Shown here: positions 7,452 through 10,523 of the stretch, piece after piece
Numbering within the stretch: position 1 is the stretch's first letter
Layout: every line of letters starts with the position of its first letter
From: an uncultured Eubacteriales bacterium
Lineage (GTDB): Bacteria > Bacillota_A > Clostridia > Christensenellales > Aristaeellaceae
Direction: 5' to 3'
DNA length: 10,523 bases
NCBI GenBank assembly: GCA_902803675.1
Contig: CADCQZ010000310.1
Coordinates: 1 to 10,523 of the forward strand
Notes under the pieces: model-generated
Database searches by the model: none
Told to the model about the DNA's origin: nothing
Seen by the model: the letters and a program-made list of their open reading frames with translations, nothing else
Translations under genes and position numbers: made by a program

Positions 7452-8702
7452 TTATTTGGCGTAGATCTGTTCGATCGCGGCCTGGAGCTCATCAGCGGCT
7501 TCCTGCGCGGTGGAGCCCTGCGCCAGCATGGTCAGCGCGTCGACGATCTTGGCTTCGGCTTCCATGAAGTGGATGTCGATGGGCAGCGGAAGCGCCTTGT
7601 TCATGGCGGCGACGTAAGCGGCGGAAGTATCGGAGACGCCTACGAACACCTTTTCATTGACGGAAGCACGGCCGGAGACCTTGCCCTGACCACCTTCGTA
7701 GAAGATGCCGATGACAGTGGCATCCGTCATGTAGTCAAGGAAGCGGCCCACATAGGGCATAAGCTCATCGGGGGTGTTGTTGAACACCACCAGGAAGTGG
7801 TTGATGGCGTAGCCGCAGGTGCCGGGGATCTCGATGGCTTTGAAGTTGGCATAGAAGTCATCCTCGTTGGCGGCGGCGGAAGCGGCGGTCTTGATGGTCG
7901 CTTCAAGATCCCAATAGAAGCCGATCTTGCCTTCGCCGAAGAGCCTGCGCAGATCCTTGAAGGAGTTGCCCACAGTGGTGGATACGCCGTCGTCCAGCAG
8001 GGCCTTGATGCACTCGAAAGCCTTCACGGCATTTTCGCTGTTCAGGGCCAGCTTGCCGTCCGCATCGCGGTAGTCGGCGCCGTATGCCCAAAGCACGGGC
8101 AGGATGTTGTAGCCTTCACCGGCTTCCACGCCGTTGCTGTTGGGGATCGCGAGACCGTAGATGTCCTCACCCAACTCGGAGATGGCATACGCGTCATCCA
8201 GCAGTTCTTCCCAGGTGGCGGGCATTTCGGTGATGCCGGCCTGGGCCATCAGCGCGGTATTGCAGTACAGGGCGTAGGTGTTGCCGAACCAGGGCATGGC
8301 CACCATGGCATCACCGTCGGACACGGCAGCGATCGTCGCGGGATTGTACTCGCCCACGATGTCAGCGCTCACATAGGGCTTGATGTCCTTCACAACGCCC
8401 ATTTCCAGCAGTTCCGGCAGCCATTCGGCCTTGATGTGGGCCACATAGGGGGCAGTGCCGTTGGCGGCGGAGATCTTCAGCTGGCTCAGATAGTCCGCGT
8501 AGGGATTGGTCTGGGAATAGTCGACGATCACATCGGGGTTGTCCGCCATGAAGGCATCGCAGGAGCCGCCGTAAATGGGTACCAGATGCTCCTCAGCCAG
8601 TGCCCAGGAGGTATAGGAGATGGTCACCGGGCCCTCAGCGGAGGCGAACGCGCAGCAGGATACCATCAGGACCGCCGCAAGGAACAGAGCGATTTTCTTC
8701 AT
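7452..8702 (-). CDS. Extracellular sugar-binding protein of CUT1 ABC transporter, 416 aa
   Basis: This is the solute receptor for the two permeases downstream, belonging to the SBP_bac_1 family. The start ATG at 8702 has AAAGGAG about 9 nt upstream and begins a textbook signal peptide: MKK, a hydrophobic stretch to about 18, then AFASA with probable cleavage before E23. A longer reading frame from 8894 adds 64 residues of AT-rich, non-signal sequence and is rejected. The Cys pair at 15-16 might suggest lipoprotein processing, but the preceding residues are a poor lipobox and ASA-E is a good type I site. The mature part shows the family pattern: a beta-strand opening (VTISYTSW), an aromatic-rich ligand cleft, and GLAIPNSNGVE near the middle. 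Ligand class is probably a sugar or sugar acid from context; identity unknown. Confidence 0.93.
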   Translation of the reverse strand: MKKIALFLAAVLMVSCCAFASAEGPVTISYTSWALAEEHLVPIYGGSCDAFMADNPDVIVDYSQTNPYADYLSQLKISAANGTAPYVAHIKAEWLPELLEMGVVKDIKPYVSADIVGEYNPATIAAVSDGDAMVAMPWFGNTYALYCNTALMAQAGITEMPATWEELLDDAYAISELGEDIYGLAIPNSNGVEAGEGYNILPVLWAYGADYRDADGKLALNSENAVKAFECIKALLDDGVSTTVGNSFKDLRRLFGEGKIGFYWDLEATIKTAASAAANEDDFYANFKAIEIPGTCGYAINHFLVVFNNTPDELMPYVGRFLDYMTDATVIGIFYEGGQGKVSGRASVNEKVFVGVSDTSAAYVAAMNKALPLPIDIHFMEAEAKIVDALTMLAQGSTAQEAADELQAAIEQIYAK

Positions 8703-8908
8703 GATAAAAGACTCCTTTCGATATATTTGGGCATTCATTTCAGCCCTTCCGGTTAACTTCAGTTTATTATTTTTGACCCGGGACGTAAAGTTAAAGTTGA
8801 AAACGGTCTGCTTATAAAATTTGGTATTGACAGCTATTAGAAAATATAATAATATAAAATATTGATAGAAAATTTGGCATCTTTTCAACCGCATCTGGAG
8901 GTGCGCTT
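8703..8908 (-). promoter_or_regulatory. AT-rich leader/promoter region of the importer-GRE operon
   Basis: This is a 206-bp gap with no convincing gene; its AT content is far above the flanking genes, especially 8817-8880. Two weak minus-strand promoter candidates exist. One is TTTACG (8784-8789) and TAAACT (8761-8766) with a 17-nt spacer. The other is TTGAAA (8883-8888) followed by TATCAA after 15 nt. Neither is near consensus, which would fit an activator-dependent or repressed promoter, or read-through from the strong promoter at 9400-9427. An 8-bp inverted pair, GTTGAAAA (8796-8803) and TTTTCAAC (8882-8889), brackets the AT-rich part. Confidence 0.45.
8797..8811 (+). promoter_or_regulatory. 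Candidate cre (CcpA) operator
   Basis: TTGAAAACGGTCTGC fits the catabolite-responsive element pattern WTGNAANCGNWNNCW at 13 of 15 positions; the last two fail. It lies about 100 bp upstream of the binding-protein start, inside the leader region, where carbon-catabolite control of a sugar importer would be expected. This is a match by eye to a degenerate consensus, so a chance hit is possible. Confidence 0.28.
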
Positions 8909-9367
8909 TTAAACTTTCATGCTCCCAAGGATCTTTTTCTCCGTAAAGGTGAGCGTGTCACTTTCCTCCCGGGACAAAACAGCGTTCCGCCACTGCTTTT
9001 CCCTGGCGTTTCGGTAGGGGACAAAGCGATCCATATCCAGCTTTTCCACGCAGTCATCCGGTGTATCCAGGTTGCCTGTCCGGACGACCATGGCCTTGAA
9101 ATAATGAAATGTCAGGGCATACAGGTCTCTTTCCCCGGCCCTGGCCTTTAATTCAAGGGTATCCCGGCAGCAGAACCTGAGAAGGGAGGACCTTTCCTCG
9201 GCGCTGAGCCTGAGCCGCCGCGTGTAAGCCTGCAGGAAATCTTTCACATCCATGTAATGGACATAGTCATGCAGGCGGATATAAGGAAGATCGTTTCGTT
9301 TTACCGCTTCCGCGTTCATGCGTTCAATGATGTCGGTGAGCTCGTCGTAACGGTCAAAAAGGTCCAT
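8909..9367 (-). CDS. Hypothetical protein, 152 aa, not recognised
   Basis: I do not recognise a family. The protein is highly charged and probably mostly helical, with no signal peptide, membrane segment or clear helix-turn-helix. Visible landmarks are an acidic N-terminus (MDLFDRYDEL), an aromatic/His patch LHDYVHYMD (32-40), a basic stretch RRLRL (50-54), a Cys pair CC (66-67), and a basic Arg/Trp-containing C-terminal part (RNAREKQWRN, 119-128). An in-frame ATG two codons earlier (9373) sits only 3 nt from the AAGGAG site. The ATG at 9367 is about 9 nt away and is preferred. It has a strong promoter of its own at 9400-9427 and lies between the importer operon and the divergent aldolase gene, so it may be co-expressed with the operon. 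A regulatory or accessory role would be a guess. Correct ribosome site, promoter and composition argue it is real. Confidence 0.72.
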   Translation of the reverse strand: MDLFDRYDELTDIIERMNAEAVKRNDLPYIRLHDYVHYMDVKDFLQAYTRRLRLSAEERSSLLRFCCRDTLELKARAGERDLYALTFHYFKAMVVRTGNLDTPDDCVEKLDMDRFVPYRNAREKQWRNAVLSREESDTLTFTEKKILGSMKV

Positions 9368-9399
9368 ATCCATATTCTCCTTTTTTTATCTGACAAATC

Positions 9400-9427
9400 A
9401 TTATATCACGCACGGTTCGTCCGTCAA
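9400..9427 (-). promoter_or_regulatory. Sigma-A-type promoter for the 152-aa gene
   Basis: On the minus strand TTGACG (9422-9427) is followed by a 16-nt spacer and a perfect TATAAT (9400-9405). Transcription would begin near 9393, giving a leader of about 25 nt that contains the AAAAGGAG ribosome site. It is the strongest promoter seen in the window and might also feed the downstream operon. Confidence 0.75.
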
Positions 9428-9463
9428 GACGGATTTCTCCACCGGATGAGAGAATAATATGTA

Positions 9464-9508
9464 TCGACTTTTCCGCCTGAGAAACAGTAATATATCATGA
9501 GATCATGA
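9464..9508 (+). promoter_or_regulatory. Candidate promoter and repeated ATCATGA motif upstream of the aldolase gene
   Basis: TCGACT (9464-9469) and TAATAT (9488-9493) are separated by 18 nt and each matches consensus at 4 of 6 positions. Just downstream are two copies of ATCATGA (9494-9500 and 9502-9508), each containing the palindrome TCATGA, directly before the ribosome site AGGAGGG. The repeats could be an operator over the transcription start. Both calls are by eye. Confidence 0.4.
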
Positions 9509-9523
9509 CAAGGAGGGATCGGT

Positions 9524-10165
9524 ATGACGACACTGGAATGGGTCATGTCAAGGAAGATCATCGCCATCGTGCGCGGCCTGAAGCCGGAATACATGGTGGG
9601 CCTGGCAGAAGCGCTTTACAAGGGCGGGATCGACCTGATGGAGGTCACTTTTGACCAGAAACATCCGGATACCTGGAATGACACGGCCGGGGCTATCCGT
9701 GCCATAGGGGATCACATGAAAGGGAAAATGCTGCCCGGCGCGGGCACGGTCCTCACCCAGGAACAGCTTAAGATGGCGAGGGACGCGGGAGCAGCCTACA
9801 TCATCACTCCCAACACCAATCCGGAGCTCATCCGGCAGGTGAAGGCCTATGGACTGGCGGCTTTTCCGGGAGCCTGTACGCCCAGCGAGATCGAGGCGGC
9901 CTGGGAAGCCGGAGCGGATGCCGTGAAGGTATTCCCGGCGGGCACTCTGGGCATCGGCTACATCAAGGCTGTGAAAGCGCCGCTGAGCCACATCCCGCTG
10001 ATGGCGGTGGGCGGTGTCAATGAAAAGAACTGCGCGGAATTCATTGCCGCCGGCTGCTGCGGTGTGGGAGTCGGGGGAAGTCTTGTCAACAAGGACTGGA
10101 TCATGAACGGTGAATGGGACCGGATCACCGCCATGGCGGCGGAATTGAGAAAGGCGGTTGGATGA
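9524..10165 (+). CDS. eda: KDPG aldolase (2-keto-3-deoxy-6-phosphogluconate aldolase), 213 aa
   Basis: It splits 2-keto-3-deoxy-6-phosphogluconate (or the galactonate epimer) into pyruvate and glyceraldehyde 3-phosphate in the cytoplasm by class I Schiff-base chemistry. Length and motif order match the family: IVRG with R17, IDLMEVTF with E40, PGAGTV (71-76), ITPNTNPELI (94-103), FPGACTPSEIE (114-124), the Schiff-base lysine K135 in VKVFPAG, GGVNEKN (163-169) and GVGVGGSL. The start ATG has AGGAGGG 6 nt upstream. The kdgK-like gene starts 1 bp after its stop, so the two form an operon divergent from the importer-GRE genes. Some family members also cleave 4-hydroxy-2-oxoglutarate; sequence alone does not settle substrate preference. 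Confidence 0.95.
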   Translation: MTTLEWVMSRKIIAIVRGLKPEYMVGLAEALYKGGIDLMEVTFDQKHPDTWNDTAGAIRAIGDHMKGKMLPGAGTVLTQEQLKMARDAGAAYIITPNTNPELIRQVKAYGLAAFPGACTPSEIEAAWEAGADAVKVFPAGTLGIGYIKAVKAPLSHIPLMAVGGVNEKNCAEFIAAGCCGVGVGGSLVNKDWIMNGEWDRITAMAAELRKAVG

Positions 10166-10166
10166 T

Positions 10167-10523
10167 ATGCGTAAAAGGATCGTCGCTTTCGGAGAGATCA
10201 TGATGCGTCTGAACCCTCCCGGTTACGGCCGCTTCGTGCAGAGCACTGTATTTGAAGCGACCTACGCGGGCGGTGAGGCCAATGTGGCGGTGAGCCTGGC
10301 CAATTACGGCAACGACGCGGCTTATGTGACCAAAGTGCCGGATCAGGAGATCGGCCAGTGCGCGGTGAACGAGTTGAGGCGGTACGGTGTGGACGTGAGC
10401 GGCATGATCCGCGGAGGCCCCCGACTGGGGATCTATTTCTGTGAAAAAGGTGCCTCCCAGCGCGGCGGCAAGGTGATCTATGACCGGGCCGGCTCTTCCA
10501 TTGCTTTGGCGCGGAGGGAGGAA
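10167..10523 (+). CDS. kdgK: 2-keto-3-deoxygluconate kinase-like PfkB sugar kinase, truncated by window end
   Basis: The first 119 residues of a PfkB (ribokinase) family kinase are visible. It would phosphorylate 2-keto-3-deoxygluconate with ATP to give the substrate of the aldolase just upstream. Visible motifs are VAFGEIMMRL (6-15), the PfkB substrate/glycine segment AGGEANVAVSLANYG (34-48), VTKVPDQEIGQ (54-64), RLGIYF (86-91) and YDRAGSS (105-111). The last two are typical of KDG kinases and contact the sugar acid. The ATG at 10167 is 1 bp past the aldolase stop with only a weak ribosome site (AAAGGCGG upstream), so translational coupling is likely. PfkB members are hard to assign by N-terminus alone; the pairing with the aldolase makes KDG kinase much the likeliest. 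The remainder lies beyond the right edge. Confidence 0.88.
   Translation, partial: MRKRIVAFGEIMMRLNPPGYGRFVQSTVFEATYAGGEANVAVSLANYGNDAAYVTKVPDQEIGQCAVNELRRYGVDVSGMIRGGPRLGIYFCEKGASQRGGKVIYDRAGSSIALARREE

Noticed and set aside
8640..8660. Lipoprotein signal (Cys pair at residues 15-16) in the binding protein
   Set aside because: The residues before the cysteines are a poor lipobox, and AFASA-E just after gives a good type I cleavage site. Not excluded, but less likely.
7569..8756. A 395-codon plus-strand open frame, opposite the binding-protein gene
   Set aside because: It is an antisense shadow of a GC-rich gene with an obvious signal peptide and family motifs. Its translation is Gly/Val/His-rich with no recognisable domain.
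8703..8894. A 64-residue upstream extension of the binding protein
   Set aside because: It is AT-rich, lacks a ribosome site, and would bury a textbook signal peptide that has its own ribosome site at 8702.
8886..8906. A possible terminator after the 152-aa gene (CGCA...TGCG)
   Set aside because: Only four base pairs can form and no U-run follows on the minus strand.
9548..10201. A 217-codon minus-strand open frame opposite the aldolase
   Set aside because: The plus-strand aldolase has every catalytic motif. The minus frame is its complement shadow.

Overview
The window looks like a carbohydrate or sugar-acid catabolic locus from a strictly anaerobic, fairly GC-rich Gram-positive bacterium, most likely a gut- or rumen-type Clostridia. 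The pointers are an oxygen-sensitive glycyl radical enzyme (GRE) with its activase, strong AGGAGG-like ribosome sites, a CUT1 sugar importer with no ATPase gene beside it, and a near-consensus sigma-A-type promoter. The taxonomic call is inference. No rRNA, tRNA, CRISPR array, insertion sequence or phage gene was seen.

Layout. Bases 1-8702 hold a seven-gene, tightly packed minus-strand run, read from right to left: sugar-binding protein (7452-8702), MalF-like permease (6234-7304), MalG-like permease with an unusual N-terminal extension (4790-6220), two Gfo/Idh/MocA oxidoreductases (3592-4725 and 2477-3595, overlapping by 4 bp), a radical-SAM GRE activase (1653-2471), and the GRE itself (1-1649, C-terminus beyond the left edge). 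The junctions from 4725 leftwards are a 4-bp overlap, then gaps of 5 bp and 3 bp, so these last four genes are almost certainly co-transcribed. A nested stem-loop lies between the binding-protein gene and the first permease. Upstream is a roughly 200-bp AT-rich regulatory region, then an unrecognised 152-residue gene (8909-9367, minus) with its own near-consensus promoter. Divergently, on the plus strand, lie a KDPG aldolase (9524-10165) and the start of a 2-keto-3-deoxygluconate kinase (10167 to the right edge).

How the genes may work together (inference). A sugar derivative is bound outside the cell, imported by the ABC system (ATPase probably encoded elsewhere), oxidised or epimerised by the two NAD(P)-dependent oxidoreductases, and processed by the GRE. 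A 2-keto-3-deoxy acid is then phosphorylated by KdgK and split by the aldolase to pyruvate and glyceraldehyde 3-phosphate. No ordinary sugar-acid dehydratase is visible, so the GRE is a candidate for a radical dehydration or cleavage step in that missing position. Its active-site loop keeps the presumed radical cysteine (C378) and, at the right spacings, counterparts of the substrate-binding His and Asp of diol-dehydratase-type GREs. It has Trp where those enzymes carry the C-X-E glutamate. That combination, in a sugar-import and KDG-pathway context, is the most promising candidate for an undescribed system here.
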